Source: Amorphophallus konjac (taxonomy: Eukaryota; Streptophyta; Magnoliopsida; Alismatales; Araceae). Taken from it: DNA of 64,000 nt. Positions 1-11,589 of this stretch are shown here, piece after piece (positions within the stretch are counted from its first letter, which is position 1; the number at the start of each line of letters is the position of its first letter). A program made the translations under genes and the position numbers. Below the pieces are notes generated by a model, which made no database searches, was not told the origin of the DNA, and saw nothing but the letters and a program-made list of their open reading frames with translations. The stretch is taken from assembly GCA_022559845.1 (NCBI GenBank), contig CM040123.1, positions 319,901,933 through 319,965,932 on the forward strand. The letters run 5' to 3'.

Positions 1-852
1 AAGGTGAACAAAAAGTTCTAAATACTCAAACTCTAATTACCTCGTTTAGACGTCCTAATCTCTTAATCTTCAGGGGTCTTGCGTTCAGTTTCCTGGGTTG
101 CTAAGGTCCGACTAGCAACTTTGGAAGCTTCAATCTCCTTGGTTGGTTGATCTCCTAGCATGAAATTTGGAGAGCTACTAGTCTAATGTATTATAAACAA
201 AAAGTTCTAAAGAACTTACTCGAAATTCTATCTCCTTACCTTGATTTTCACGAGCCAAAAGTAAGGGTCGCTCAGTTCAGAACTGGGTCTTATTTATAGG
301 GATTTGGTTAGGGTTTGAGGATTAGATCGATTCTAGAGTCCTTAGTTGGCCAAAACCTGATCCCTAAGAGTCCCTAGTAACCTTACATATTCTCCTAATT
401 AGGTCTCTTGCAGATAGGATCCCAAAGATTCAATCTTTTTGCTCGTTCTTCCACTCACGGAACTGACAGAGGTGTAACGCATCAGGTCTAGTGTGTTACA
501 TAGCTGTAGCGGTCGCCCGATAGACCGTTACATCAAACGTGTATATAGTTTCAATTTATTAAAACTCTTTTATTTATTTATCCTTCTAATTATCTATATA
601 AAAGAGTATTTATCTTTAAAATTCGTGGATAGGCTAAATAACCTTCTAGAATACGGGCCAAACTTAATGGGCTTAGTCCTTAACCCTTTTGGATCATATT
701 TAGATACGCTAGGTTAATTATTTTAACACAGTTGGGCCTTATAATAACTTATTAATCCAATAATCTATTTATTAATTTATTTAGGCCTTTATAAATTCTA
801 AAAAATTATTAAATAACCCAGAAATTACTTATATAAATTTTGAGGCACTACA
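1..852 (-). repeat. 3' LTR of the Tekay element (partial)
   Basis: This segment matches 8038-8887 closely in the same direction and ends in TACA next to the polypurine tract, so it is the U3-side part of the 3' LTR; the rest lies before position 1. A TATA-like box on the minus strand (complement of 289-299) is shared with the other LTR. By eye only scattered substitutions separate the two copies. Confidence 0.9.
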
Positions 853-866
853 CTCTCCCCCACTTA
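853..866 (-). other. Polypurine tract of the Tekay element
   Basis: On the minus strand a G-rich run (CTAAGTGGGGGAGAG) abuts the TG that starts the 3' LTR. This is the expected position and composition of the plus-strand priming site. Confidence 0.8.
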
Positions 867-1536
867 GAAGAATTTGGTCCCCAAATTTAATACATGGATT
901 ATGGAGAGTGTACTTACAGTTAACTAATTCTGGAAATCTTTTCCGCATAACTTCTTTGGTTTCCCATGTTGCTTCATATGGCCATGTTTTCTTCCATTGA
1001 ATCTTGACCATAGGAATAACTTTATTTCTTAGTTGACGCATTTCCCGTTCTAGAATCTTTATTGGCATTTGTTCGTATGTCATATCCTTCTGAATCTCCA
1101 GATTGTCATAGGTGATAATATGGTCATGATCATATACCTACTTTTTTAGCATAGAGATGTGAAATACGTCATGAACTCCTGCTAATTGTGGAGGTAAAGC
1201 CAGTCTATAAGCTCCTTCTCCGACCCTCTCAAGAATTTCAAATGGGCCAATGAATCTTGGAGTTAGCTTTCCTTTGATGTCAAATCTTCAAATACCACGA
1301 CCCGGAGAAACTTTTAGATATACATGATCTCCAACCTGAAACTCCAAATCGCGCCTTCGATTATCGACATAAGACTTTTGCCCATCTTGTGTCATCTGCA
1401 ATCTTTCTCGAATGAGCTTGATCTTCTCTATAGAATCCCTGATAAGGTCGGGGCCTAGAAATTGCCTTTCCCCTATTTCATTCCAACAAATAGGTGATCT
1501 ACAGCTTTTTCCATATAACGCTTCAAAGGGCGCCAT
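867..1536 (-). pseudogene. Tekay integrase C-terminus and chromodomain, broken
   Basis: The minus-strand text starts with MAPFEALYG, a typical integrase C-terminal start in this clade, continues through a GDHVYLKVSP-type strand, and ends in a chromodomain-like stretch (PIKILERE, VKIQWKK, EATWE, about 1070-900). The chromodomain is what separates chromoviruses from other Ty3/gypsy elements; in known members it is linked to integration into heterochromatin. A TGA at 1288-1290 and a TAG near 1141 interrupt the frame, so no continuous protein can be made. The frame is a direct continuation of the integrase core at 1537-2061, separated only by a TAA at the junction. Confidence 0.8.
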
Positions 1537-2069
1537 TTATATGCTAGCTTGATAACTGTTGTTATATGCAAACTCTACCAAAGGCAAGTGATCATGCCAA
1601 TTACCTCCAAAATCAATAGCACAAGCCCTGAGCATATCTTCTACTACATGATTCGTTCTTTCCGTCTGACCATCAGTTTGTGGATGAAAGGCTGTGCTAA
1701 AATTCAATCTAGTCCCTAGTGAGTTTTGTAGACCCTTCCAGAAATGTGATGTGAATCTAGGATCTCTACCAGATATAATAGTGACTGGGACACCATGTAA
1801 TTTGATAATTTCTTTTATGTATAATGCTGCTAGAATATCCACATACCATCAACTTTTTATTGGTAGAAAATGTGCAGATTTAGTCAATCGGTCTATGATT
1901 ACCCATATACCATCGTGTCCTCCTCTAGTTTTAGGTAAACCCATGATGAAATCCATCCCTATACTCTCCCACTTCCATGTTGGAGTGTCTAAGGGATGTA
2001 ATTTACCGGTGGGTTTAAAATGTTCTGCTTTAACTTTTTGGCAAGTGAGACAGTGAGACACGAAATCTG
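1537..2069 (-). pseudogene. Tekay integrase zinc finger and catalytic core, broken
   Basis: Recognisable integrase parts on the minus strand: the HCLTCQKVK half of the zinc-binding domain, GMDFIMGLP with the first catalytic Asp, the GRDPRFTS stretch with the second Asp, and QTDGQTERTN with the catalytic Glu. The core is split by a TGA after LPIKS (about 1849) and a TAA at 1537-1539 just before MAPFEALYG. The latter is most simply a CAA to TAA change. The entry to this domain from RNase H is also frameshifted by a CT repeat at 2070-2085. It cannot make active integrase. Confidence 0.85.
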
Positions 2070-2085
2070 CTCTCTCTCTCTCTCT
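2070..2085. repeat. (CT)8 microsatellite causing a frameshift in integrase
   Basis: Eight CT units lie where the integrase zinc-binding domain starts. Upstream text ends in PNMKRERES and then turns to unrelated residues, while the expected [11 protein letters not shown] follows in another frame. Expansion or contraction of the repeat therefore shifted the frame. Confidence 0.8.
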
Positions 2086-4033
2086 TCATATTGGGCCACC
2101 ATAAGTTTCTTTTGAGATCTTGATACATTTTTGTACCACCTGGATGAATGGTGTATTTGGACTTATGTGCTTCTTCTAGGATCAATTTTTTCGTATCTTC
2201 ATGATCCAGTACACATACTCGGCCCTTAAATAGCAATCTTTCGTCATTGGAAACAGAGAAATCCGGCCTCTGATCTATGTTAGCTTCAATCTCCAGTAAC
2301 GCGAGATCATCATCTTGTAACTTGACCAGATCCTCTATTAATGTTGGTTGAGCTCGGATATTAGCCATGAAGCAATCCTCTTCATTTGTGTCAATATCTA
2401 AATTCAACTGAGCAAACTGAGGAATAAGATTATTCATACTAACCATAAGAGTTGATAGCATTCCCATTAGTTTTCTGCTGAGCGCATCGGCTATAGCATT
2501 AGCCTTGCCAGGATGATCTTGAATAGCAAAATCAAAATCTTTGAGGTATTCTAACCATCTTCTCTGCCTCATATTTAGCTCCTTTTGAGAAAATAAATAT
2601 TTCAAGCTCTTGTGGTCCGAGTATACCGTGAACTTTTCTCCATAAAGATAATGACGCCAAATTTTTAAGGCGAAAATAACAGCTGCTAGTTCTAAATCAT
2701 GCACAGGATAATTTTCCTAATGACGCTTCAATTGTCTTGAAGAATAACAGATTACCTTTCCATTTTGCATAAGGACACACCCTAAGCCAATGCCAGATGC
2801 ATCCGTATATACTTCGAATCCACCACCTTCCACCGGTAGTGATAAAATGGGAGCTGTAGTAAGATGATTCTTATGAGTTTGAAAACTCTTTTCACATTTC
2901 TTTGACCAGACAAAAGGATTTTCTTTTCTCGTGAGTCTAGTTAAAGGAACAGCAATATTTGAGAAGTCCTTAATGAACCTCCTATAATAACCCGCTAGAC
3001 CTAGAAAGCTTCTTACTTCTGATACAGTCGTTGGCCGACTCCAATTCCTAACAGCTTCTACTTTCGAAGGATCCACAGCGATTCCTTCCTTAGAAATAAT
3101 GTGGCCTAGGAATGAAACTTCCTTGAGCCAGAATTCACATTTGTTAAGCTTTGCATAAAGTTTATGTTCTCTAAGTGTTTGCAGAGCTATCCTCAGATGT
3201 TCTTCATGTTCCTCTTTTATCTTGGAGTATATCAAGATGTCATCAATGAAGACGACGATGAATTGGTCCAGATATGGTTGGAAGACATTGTTCATAAGTT
3301 GCATAAATGCAGCTGGGGCATTAGTTAACCCGAACGGCATTACCACGAATTCATAGTGGCCATAACGACTTCGAAAAGCTGACTTATAAATGTCTTCTTC
3401 TTTAATTCTAAGCTGATGATAACCTGATCTGAGGTCAATCTTGGAGAAATATTCTGCTCCTGAAAGCTGATCGAAGAGCTCATCAATACGTGGAAACGGA
3501 TACTTATTTTTGATTGTAAGTTGATTCAGTCGCCGGTAATCGATGCATAGCCTGAGAGAACCATCCTTCTTTTTGACAAAAAAAACTGGCGCACCCCAAG
3601 GCGATGTGCTAGGTCTGATGAAGCCCTTATCCAGTAGTTCCTATAACTATTTCTTTAGTTCCTTGAGTTCTGTGGGGGACATCCTGTAAGGGGCTATAGA
3701 AAAAGGTGATGCTCTTGGAATGAGTTCAATAGTGAAGTTCACTTCCCTCTCGGGTGGTAAACTGGGTAATTCGGATGGGAATACATCTGGGAACTCATTT
3801 ACAATAGGGATGTCTACTATGATAATTTTCTTGGACTCCGTAATAATGACAGAAGCAAGAAAAGCTTCACATCCTTACGAGATAAGTTTGCAAGCGTGAA
3901 GTGAGGATATGATAGTGGGGTGTTTCTTATATTTGATGCCAAGAAAAGAGAATCTTGGAAGACTGGGTTTTCGGAAGGATATAATCCTGTTTCTGCAATT
4001 GATATAAGCATCATGATCTACAAGCCAATCTAC
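2086..4033 (-). pseudogene. Tekay protease end, reverse transcriptase and RNase H, broken
   Basis: Minus-strand text, in order: VDWLVDHDA after the protease, [21 protein letters not shown] and [11 protein letters not shown] (RT fingers), [22 protein letters not shown], the catalytic FIDDILIYS (about 3240), [12 protein letters not shown] (RT thumb) and [39 protein letters not shown] (RNase H). This is a standard Ty3/gypsy RT-RNase H. Two TAG codons near 3642-3650 (probably former CAG) and a TAG at about 2717-2719 break it. The catalytic residues themselves are intact, so decay came through nonsense changes. Confidence 0.85.
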
Positions 4034-5305
4034 TCATAAAATGGCATCATAACCTTTCATGTCAAGACATACTAAGTTTGCGGGGAGATTATGACCTTCT
4101 ACTATCACTTTGCTATCAGGATAATAGTCGGTAAGCTTTGTTCTAGAACCTAAGGGTGTGGTAATAGCAAGATCTGAAGGTAAGGGAACATATGCAATTG
4201 GTAATATTTTTGTGAAAGTAGTGGAGATAAAAGAATGAGAGGCACCAGTATCAAATAGCACAAATGCAGGACGGGAATAAATTTGAAGAGTACCTTCCAT
4301 AAGCCCACCATCCCTGGGCGCTTCCTCTTCTTCTAGAACGGCATTGAGGCAAGCTTGCCTCCTGCGTCCTCCACCAGATGACTGGTCCTTCATAAGGGGG
4401 CAATCCAGCATGTGATGCTCCCTATTTCCACAACGTAAACAAGCGCTGAGGTGCTTCCAACACTCTTCAGCCGAATGGCCAAACTTTTCACAAAATGTGC
4501 AAGCCGTGGCGACCTGCTCCTCCTCCTTAATCTTTTTATTCTTTTGGGAACTTCCACCATTCCCGCTCCTGGATCGCTTCTTATTATCACGGCTTTTGTG
4601 AGGCTCCGTGATACTGAACTTTTCTTTCTTATAACGCCGATCAGATCGTCGGCTGGACTCTTCTCCTTTCCCTTTCAATTTATCGACCTTTTCTAAGGTC
4701 CTTTCACATAAGTATGACCGTTGAACCATTTCCGCATAAGTACGGATATTTTGGGTCCCGAGCTGCTGAATAAAACCGGGACGTAACCCGTCCATAAATC
4801 GATTTGCCTTTAATAGATCGGTACGGATTAGATGTGGTGCATAAGGTGCTAGCCTTAAGAATTGTAGTTCATATTCAGCCACTGTCAGCATTCCCTGTCG
4901 AAGAGAGGCGAACTCTATAGCCTTTCTTTCTTTCACATGCTCAAAGAAATACTTGGCACGGAATAAAGCTAAAAACCCATCCCACGTATGAGGTGCATCG
5001 GCCGGAGGTGCCGGAACCAACTTCCACCATGTTCGGGCATCCTTGTTGAGTTGAAAAGTTGCAAGACGCACCTTCTCTTGATCGGTGCATTGGATGACAT
5101 CAAATATATGGTTCATCTCGTTAATCCAGTTCTCTACTTCGTCTGGATTAGAAGAGCCATAGAAACGCGGAGGGTTTAAACTCCGGAAATTACGATGTAA
5201 ATCGCCAGCTCTTGCCCCTGCGCCAGCTTGCGCCATGGTTTGTAATGCCTGAGTAAGGCCGGAAACCGTTTGTTGCATGCCATTCCAATCTACGCGATGA
5301 GCCAT
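4034..5305 (-). CDS. Tekay Gag with protease start, ending at an in-frame stop
   Basis: The 423-residue frame begins at an ATG about 215 bp past the primer-binding site and holds a capsid-type domain (about 45-200, with ENWINEM and TWWKL), a basic linker (200-265), two CX2CX4HX4C zinc knuckles (269-282 and 289-302) and the protease motif FDTGAS (352-356). Gag packages the RNA into particles and the aspartic protease matures the polyprotein. The frame ends in GYDAIL then TGA (4034-4036) where relatives read straight on into GMDWL, so the stop is a mutation inside one gag-pol frame, not a natural gag end. This is the longest intact piece of the element. Confidence 0.8.
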   Translation of the reverse strand: MAHRVDWNGMQQTVSGLTQALQTMAQAGAGARAGDLHRNFRSLNPPRFYGSSNPDEVENWINEMNHIFDVIQCTDQEKVRLATFQLNKDARTWWKLVPAPPADAPHTWDGFLALFRAKYFFEHVKERKAIEFASLRQGMLTVAEYELQFLRLAPYAPHLIRTDLLKANRFMDGLRPGFIQQLGTQNIRTYAEMVQRSYLCERTLEKVDKLKGKGEESSRRSDRRYKKEKFSITEPHKSRDNKKRSRSGNGGSSQKNKKIKEEEQVATACTFCEKFGHSAEECWKHLSACLRCGNREHHMLDCPLMKDQSSGGGRRRQACLNAVLEEEEAPRDGGLMEGTLQIYSRPAFVLFDTGASHSFISTTFTKILPIAYVPLPSDLAITTPLGSRTKLTDYYPDSKVIVEGHNLPANLVCLDMKGYDAIL

Positions 5306-5519
5306 GGTAATAATAAGGTACCTGAGAGAAATATAACAATTTGTTATTTCTCATGAAATTGGAAGAAAATCAATCTTAAAGCTAATTAACTATCTTATCC
5401 CGGGTCCTACCAAATTCTCACATGGGTATGGAAATTTCTTCCTTAGTTTATAGGTAGGGGTCCTTAAATCTTGGACTTATCATATGACTTGATTCTTCTC
5501 CCTAAGTCCTGAGACTTAG

Positions 5520-5531
5520 GCGCTGATACCA
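5520..5531 (-). other. Primer-binding site, tRNA-iMet type
   Basis: On the minus strand TGGTATCAGCGC lies seven bases past the end of the 5' LTR. Plant initiator tRNA-Met sites read TGGTATCAGAGC, so the match is 11 of 12. It fixes the element direction. Confidence 0.8.
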
Positions 5532-6724
5532 ACTTAACTGTCACGTCCCGAGCCTTTTTGACAGCGGAAGACACGCTCGAGGAACGCGAACTGCCGACAT
5601 GGTAAGCCTATTGCAAGCAAGAATGATCAAAGCGCAAGACAATCACATATAAGAATGCAATCGTATAATAATAAATCAAACTCCAACTTTATTTAAATAA
5701 TAATCAAGTATTCAAGTACAATAACCTTTTCATCCTTTTTCCATTCCACTAGACTCAAGAAATAAGAAATTACAAAGACTCAATCTAAACATTGTTGACT
5801 TCCTAAGTCTTCACCCTCAATTTGACAATACTTTCATTCACTCTCGGACCCTACTTGTATAACCCGAATCTAAATTCGAATCACTTTCATTTCCTGAAAA
5901 AGATTAGAAATATGTAATGAGTACACTCGCCCAGTAGGTATCTTCGCATCAACATGAATAGCACTATTAAAGTAATTAGCATTTTAGCTCTAAAGAATTT
6001 AGGTAAAATCATGCGAAATGTGATCAATCACGCGAGTAACCAAAGTAACAAAACGATCATGTAAGATAGAATGACAGCAAGAATGAACTAGCAAGAACGT
6101 AACAAGAATATGATATTGGCCTTTCATAAATAAGAATGTATCGAGAATGTACTAGGAAGCCACATAATCATCACTCTAGTATCTTTTGCTTATGAGCAAG
6201 TACTTCGTGAATTTCTGTGGAATATCAAGCAAGAAAGTCATGTACAAGAATGTCATATCGTGCCGTGGATTTTCACTTATTTATAAAAGTACTCCCAGCG
6301 CAATGCGACGCCAGTAGCATCATACCCTATAGTTTATAATAGTATGTTTCTGACAATCAACCGAGGGGACTAGTATAGAGCCCTTGAACACAATCAGTGC
6401 TCGATCGCATCTTCAAGTATAAATCAAGCTACTTCCACGCATGTAACAATAAAGTATGGCCAAGAATGTAATAATTTCAATAAGTTCATGACAACAATAA
6501 TCAATGAATGAATACTTCAATTTAGAATATGAGAGATCAAGAATGACTTATACTGTGTTATACTCATGAAAATAATTCGGCAATATAACGGTACATTCCT
6601 TATTTTCCATAAATTAAATTAGGTATCTTGACTCAATTTGGTAAGTCCTAGACCATTATTAATCCATCTAGGAACCTTAGAAAATCAACCCGTGGGTCAA
6701 ACCTTGGGTTAAAGCACTCAAACA

Positions 6725-7590
6725 TTGTGACGATCTTGTACTGGGCGGTTACGTTCACGTGACGGTCGAGCCTATATCCGTTAGAACGACTAAATACAAA
6801 AATAATAATTGGACCTAGTTAAATGTCACGGTTATATATTGGGTCGTTACATGGGCGTGACGGTCCAATATAGATCCGTTACATCGCTAGAACCAGAAAA
6901 CATCGATAGTGTTGTCTAATCAATTGGGTTTTAATGGTACAACCAACTCGGCATCCTAGTGGGAATCCCAGGCTCGCGGAGAATTACGGAGGCCTTGAAA
7001 CAAGATGTCATTGTCCATTGGAAGGAATATCCAATAGAGAGGTCCTCATGTTCAAGAATAATGTTCCTTTAGTACAAAGTGTGAACTAATGGCCATATAC
7101 CAGAATATATGCCATGTACTTAGAGAAAACGACTCTATTGATAGAGAATGTGTAGTAACGTGAAATCAAGATAAAATTCCATCCATACATCATTGAAAAT
7201 CCATGATTTAAAATACAAGACTATAGAATTTTGGCACATGAAATTAACATAACTTAAAATAACTTAAGATGCTTGTAATCATGCAATTTCTATTATGAAT
7301 CAGTAAATAAACTTAAAGTCATGATAACAGGTCCAAACTTAACTATTTAAGCTTATTTATAAGTAAACTTAACTGGTTACCATTCTGTCTCGGGCTGACA
7401 GAACAAAGGGGTCTGACGGTCTAACAAGAGCGCGTCACAGTACCTGTGACGGTTTATCGAGGGGATGTTACAGTAGTGTAACGCTCCTGTTATGGTGCGT
7501 CAGAGACAACAGAGGAATTAAAATGCAACAAAAAGTGTGACGACTTATCGTAAGGCCGTTACAGTTTGTGACGGTCTAAGTATGATGCAT
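6725..7590. repeat. Clusters of CGTTAC / GTGACGGT motifs inside the Tekay LTR
   Basis: The hexamers GTTACG or CGTTAC and the octamer GTGACGGT occur many times in both directions at 6729-6900 and 7395-7590, and again in U3 (465-540 and 8500-8570). Several form loose inverted pairs. Their role is unknown. Confidence 0.5.
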
Positions 7591-8323
7591 TAGAGTCCCT
7601 ACTAACAGTATAAAGAAATTAAAAGACTATGATTTGAAACCATGTCATGTTTTGGAAAGATTTAACTACCCCAATCATGACAAAACGAAGTAAATATCAT
7701 CTAGATGCATAGGTTATAGTGAATTGACAAGATAATATTTTTGATCTTTGATTAGGGCTAAGGATATGTATGTATGTATGAACCCACTAAAACATGAAAT
7801 TCATGATCTATAGTGCATGAAATCAAGCACAATCAGAGGGCCTTTATCCTTAACAAGATATTTTTGCCAATCATGAGATAACCTACCGCTTAACTGGGCT
7901 TTAAACTTCTATTTTGAGCCTGAAAGATGTGCCCTAGTTCTCCCTTTCCAGTGAGTTTCTAGCAACTTCTCACTACTCTAGCTTCTCAACCTCTTGACCT
8001 AAGGATGTGAAATTTTGAGGGTAAGGGGATAAAACTAAGGTGAACAAAAAGTTCTAAATAACTGAACTCTAATTACCTCGTTTAGACGTCCTAATCTCTC
8101 GATCTTCAGGGGTCTTGCGTTCAGTTTCCTAGGTTGATAAGGTCCGACCAACAACTTTGGAAGTTTCAATCTCCTTGGTTGGTTGATCTCCTAGCATGAA
8201 ATTTGGAGAACTATTAGTCTAATGTATTATAAACAAAAAGTTCTAAAGAACTTACCCAAAATTCTATCTCCTTACCTTGATTTTCATGAGCCAAAATAAG
8301 GGTCACTCAGTTCAGAACTGGAT

Positions 8324-8334
8324 CTTATTTATAG
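8324..8334 (-). promoter_or_regulatory. TATA box of the Tekay LTR
   Basis: CTATAAATAAG on the minus strand, also kept in the other LTR (289-299). It lies about 555 bp into the LTR in element sense, a normal place for the U3 promoter. Confidence 0.6.
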
Positions 8335-8960
8335 GGATTTGGCTAGGGTTTGAGGATTAGATCGATTCTAGAGTCCTTAGTTGGCCAAAACCTGATACCT
8401 AAGAGTCCCTAGTAACCTTACATATTCTCCTAATTAGGTCTCTTGCAGATAGGATCCCAAAGATCTAATCTTTTTGCTCGTTCTTCCACTCACGGAACTG
8501 ACAGAGGTGTAACGCATAAGGTCTAGTGCGTTACATAGCTGTAGCAGTCGCCCGATAGACTGTTACATCAAACGTGTATAGAGTTTCAATTTATTAAAAC
8601 TCTTTTATTCGTTTATCCTTCTAATTATCTATATAAAAGAGTATTTATCTTTAAAATTCATGGATAGGCTAAATAACCTTCTAGAATATGGGCCAAACTT
8701 AATGGGCTTGGTCCTTAACTCTTTTGGATCATATTTAGATAGGCTAGGTTAATTATTTTAACACAATTGGGCCTTATAATAACTTATTAATCCAATAATC
8801 CATTTATTAATTTATTTAGGCCTTTATAAATTCTAGAAAATTATTAAATAACCCAAAAATTACTTATATAAATTTTGGGGCACTACAATCACTGTGCATT
8901 TAAAAACTCATGCACATATGTAGGGAGAGTCCAATCGGATTGACCTTGAGTAAAATTGTG

Positions 8961-9770
8961 GACTAAGAATGCAATAAAGAAGAGATATGTCAGTTATCTC
9001 CATTGGTACTCCATGGATGGTTGTTGGTGACTTTAACACCATTCGCTACCCTAACGAAAAGATGGGAGGTAATCCTGTTCCTATGGCGATTATTGAGGAG
9101 TTTGATAACATGATAGCATCTTCAAATCTTTGCGATATAAAAATTATAGGAAACAACTACTCTTAGAGTAATTTTTCTCTCCCTCCCAACAGAATTGTAG
9201 CAAGGCTGGATATATGCTTAATTAATGACTTATGGCTCAGTAACTTCCCAGAATCACATGCAGAGTATTCAAGTGAACTTTTTTCAGATCATTCATTGCT
9301 GAGAATTTTCTCTGAAAAGGAAATCAAGCCAGGAAAGAAGCCTTTCAAATTTTTCCATATGTGGACACAACATCCATAATTCTTATCTGTTGTGCAAGAA
9401 GTGTGGAAAGAGAATCTTAGAGGGTCTCCACAGTTTATCGTCTGGACAAAACTAATGAAATTGAAACAAGTTCTCAGATACTAGAATTCTAGTTGTTTTG
9501 GCAATGTGCATGACAACATACAAAAGACTAGAAGGGACTTACATATGGCTCAACATGAACTAAAATCAGATCCGATGAACAACAATTTCATCACCAAGGA
9601 GAGAGAATTAAGGCTTAAATTCACTAAAGCCTTGGAAACCGAAGAGTCTTTTGCCAGGTAGAAATCAAGGCAAAATTGGCTAGCATTGGGGGACTCTAAT
9701 ACAAGATATTTCTATGCTGCCTTCAGAAGTAGAAGAGCAATGAACTGCATAAAAAAAGTGTCGACTTGAA
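8961..9770 (+). pseudogene. LINE endonuclease C-terminal part and linker, broken
   Basis: TPWMVVGDFNTIRYPNEK is the conserved strand with the catalytic GDFN of plant L1 AP-endonucleases, followed by RLDICLIND and FSDHSLL (SDH is the conserved final motif). The linker to the RT includes NWLALGDSNTRYFYA, standard in plant L1 elements. In-frame stops occur at about 9166 (NYS stop SNF, where relatives have Trp), 9377, 9481 and 9661. The first half of the nuclease is missing. Confidence 0.75.
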
Positions 9771-10821
9771 GATGGAAGTATTGCTACTGATTTAAATGAA
9801 ATCAACAGGCATGCAGTACAATTCTTTACCAATCTCCTAAATCAACCACCATGTTCAGGGGATTGGCACTTTTCACCTAAAGCTAAGCTGACTGAAGAGG
9901 AAGCAATATTGCTATGTGCACCTATTTTAGATGAAGAAATTAAACAAGCTATCTTCCAGGGACCCAAAAATAAAAGCCCAAGACTTGATGGGTTTCCAGC
10001 AGAATTCTATCAAACTGCTTGACCTATTATAGGAGAAGAGGTAATAGCAACAGTCAAGCATTTTTTTACCTCGAAATTGTATGCTCAAACAATTCAACTG
10101 CACTTTTATTTCACTTATCTCCAAGAAGGAAGGGGCAGATTCCTTTAAGCAATACAGGCCAATATCACTCTATAATTTTATCTATAAAACCATATCCAAA
10201 GTGATTGCAAATAGAATTCAGAAAGTCCTTCCAAAACTCATCAGTAACAATCAGTCAGCATTTATAAAGGGGAGAGGCATCCATCACAATGTTATGTTGG
10301 CCAATGACATAATCAGAAATCTGCATTCTAAGTCTAAAGGCAAGTTCATATGTATGAAGGTAGACCTCAGAAAAGCATTTGATTCTGTCAACAGAAGCTA
10401 TTTGTATTATCTGATAGAGCAGATGGGTTTTCCCATCACTTGCATAAATTGGATATCTAACTGTTTAGAAGGTCCTACATTTTCTGTATTAGTAAATGGC
10501 ACACCACAGGGATTTTTCAACAGCAAAAATGGGATCCGACAAGGCGACCCTTTATCACCTTATTTATTCACAATGGTAATGGAAGGGCTTACATCCCTGT
10601 TGGAGGAGGAGGTTCGGAAAGGAAAGATCCGAAGGCCCACAGCTGGCAATATACAGATATCTCATATAACTTTTGCAGATGATTTGATTCTCTTCCTAAA
10701 GGATGATCCACAGACTATCAATCATGTTGGACCTCTGCTTCATCGTTTTGCTAGTATGTCAGGGCTAAAACTAAACTCTGATAAGAGTAAAGCCTACTTA
10801 GGAGGTTGTGTTCAGAACTAA
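9771..10821 (+). pseudogene. LINE reverse transcriptase, broken
   Basis: The 246-codon frame from 10081 holds the RT core: KQYRPISLYNFIYKTISKVIANRI, NQSAFIKGR, KVDLRKAFDSV (first catalytic Asp), NGIRQGDPLSPYLF and the catalytic ITFADDLILF (about 10665-10700). Upstream, 9880-10080 carries EEIKQAIFQGPKNKSP-type text with a stop at about 10021. The frame ends at 10821 although homologous text continues (LPIPYLGLPL). In intact relatives this enzyme does target-primed reverse transcription. Confidence 0.85.
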
Positions 10822-11589
10822 ACCTTCGTAATCAACTAGCTAGGCATGAGTAAAGGTGAGCTTCCTATACCTTATCTAGGACTTCCATTGATTTCCAAAT
10901 CTATTAAGAAGGGGAATTGATTTCCGATAGTAGAGAAGATTAAGAGAAGGATTAATTCATGGAAGAATAGGATGCTCTCAAGAGCTGGCCAACTAGAATT
11001 GGTGAAATCTGTGCTCTCATCCTATTCAATCTATTGGGTAGCTGCTTTCATTCTTCTTGTAGGTCTAATTGAAGAAATTGATAGGATCATGAGAAATTTC
11101 TATTGGACAGGCCATTCATCCAAACCAGCAACACATATGGTTTCTTGGAACCATATATGCAAGCCTAAATCTGAAGGGGGACTGGGTCTCAAAAACCTGA
11201 GAGAATGGAATCAAGCATGTATGGGTATGTTGCTTTGGGAGATCCTCCAAAAAAAGGAGTCCTTATGGTATGCTTGGGTCAAGAACAAATATCTAGACAA
11301 GAAGAATATTTGGGACTACAAAATCAAGTCACACTATTCTTCAGCATGGAAAGGAATACTGCATGCTAGAAGCTGGATAAGCACTCATATTACCTACTCC
11401 ATTTCAGATGGACAAGATACAAATATGTGGTTGGATCCATGGCTGAATGGAGCAAGCATAAACCAGCTATTTGGAGACCATGTCAGACAGGATCTAGAAC
11501 TTGAAAAAGCTGCTAAAGTTGGGATGTTCATTTCTGAAGGGAAGTGGAATCTCCCCACTGCACTCTCCATGGAAATGGCAGATCTATGA
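10822..11589 (+). pseudogene. LINE RT thumb and C-terminal connector, partly open
   Basis: After GELPIPYLGLPL and INSWKNR, a 205-codon frame at 10972-11589 has MLSRAGQLELVKSVL, RIMRNFYWTG, HMVSWNHICKPKSEGGLGLKNL and RSWISTHITYSISDGQ, all standard in plant L1 ORF2. It ends at a TGA followed by further homologous text, so the stop is an internal break. Confidence 0.8.

Larger units (their letters stand above)
1..8887 (-). mobile_element. Tekay-type Ty3/gypsy chromovirus, minus strand, 3' LTR cut by window start
   Basis: An LTR retrotransposon read on the minus strand: 5' LTR 5539-8887, primer-binding site 5520-5531, gag-protease 5305-4034, RT-RNase H, integrase and chromodomain down to about 867, polypurine tract 853-866, then the 3' LTR from 852 to beyond position 1. 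The order protease-RT-RNase H-integrase-chromodomain marks a Ty3/gypsy chromovirus. The tRNA-iMet-type primer site, the very long LTRs and the chromodomain text point to the Tekay (Del) clade. The coding region is inactive (several in-frame stops, one frameshift). The right flank after the LTR is atcac; the matching target duplication would lie left of the window. Confidence 0.9.
5539..8887 (-). repeat. 5' LTR of the Tekay element (3349 bp)
   Basis: Starts TGTCACG and ends CACTACA on the plus strand, bounded by the primer-binding site on the left and foreign LINE sequence on the right. Its last 850 bp match window positions 1-852. A minus-strand TATA box (8324-8334) is about 555 bp from the U3 end, leaving some 2.8 kb of R and U5. 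Apart from short CGTTAC/GTGACG clusters I see no gene in it. Confidence 0.9.

Noticed and set aside
5520..5531. tRNA gene at the primer-binding sites
   Set aside because: Only the 3'-end complement of a tRNA is present; no cloverleaf.
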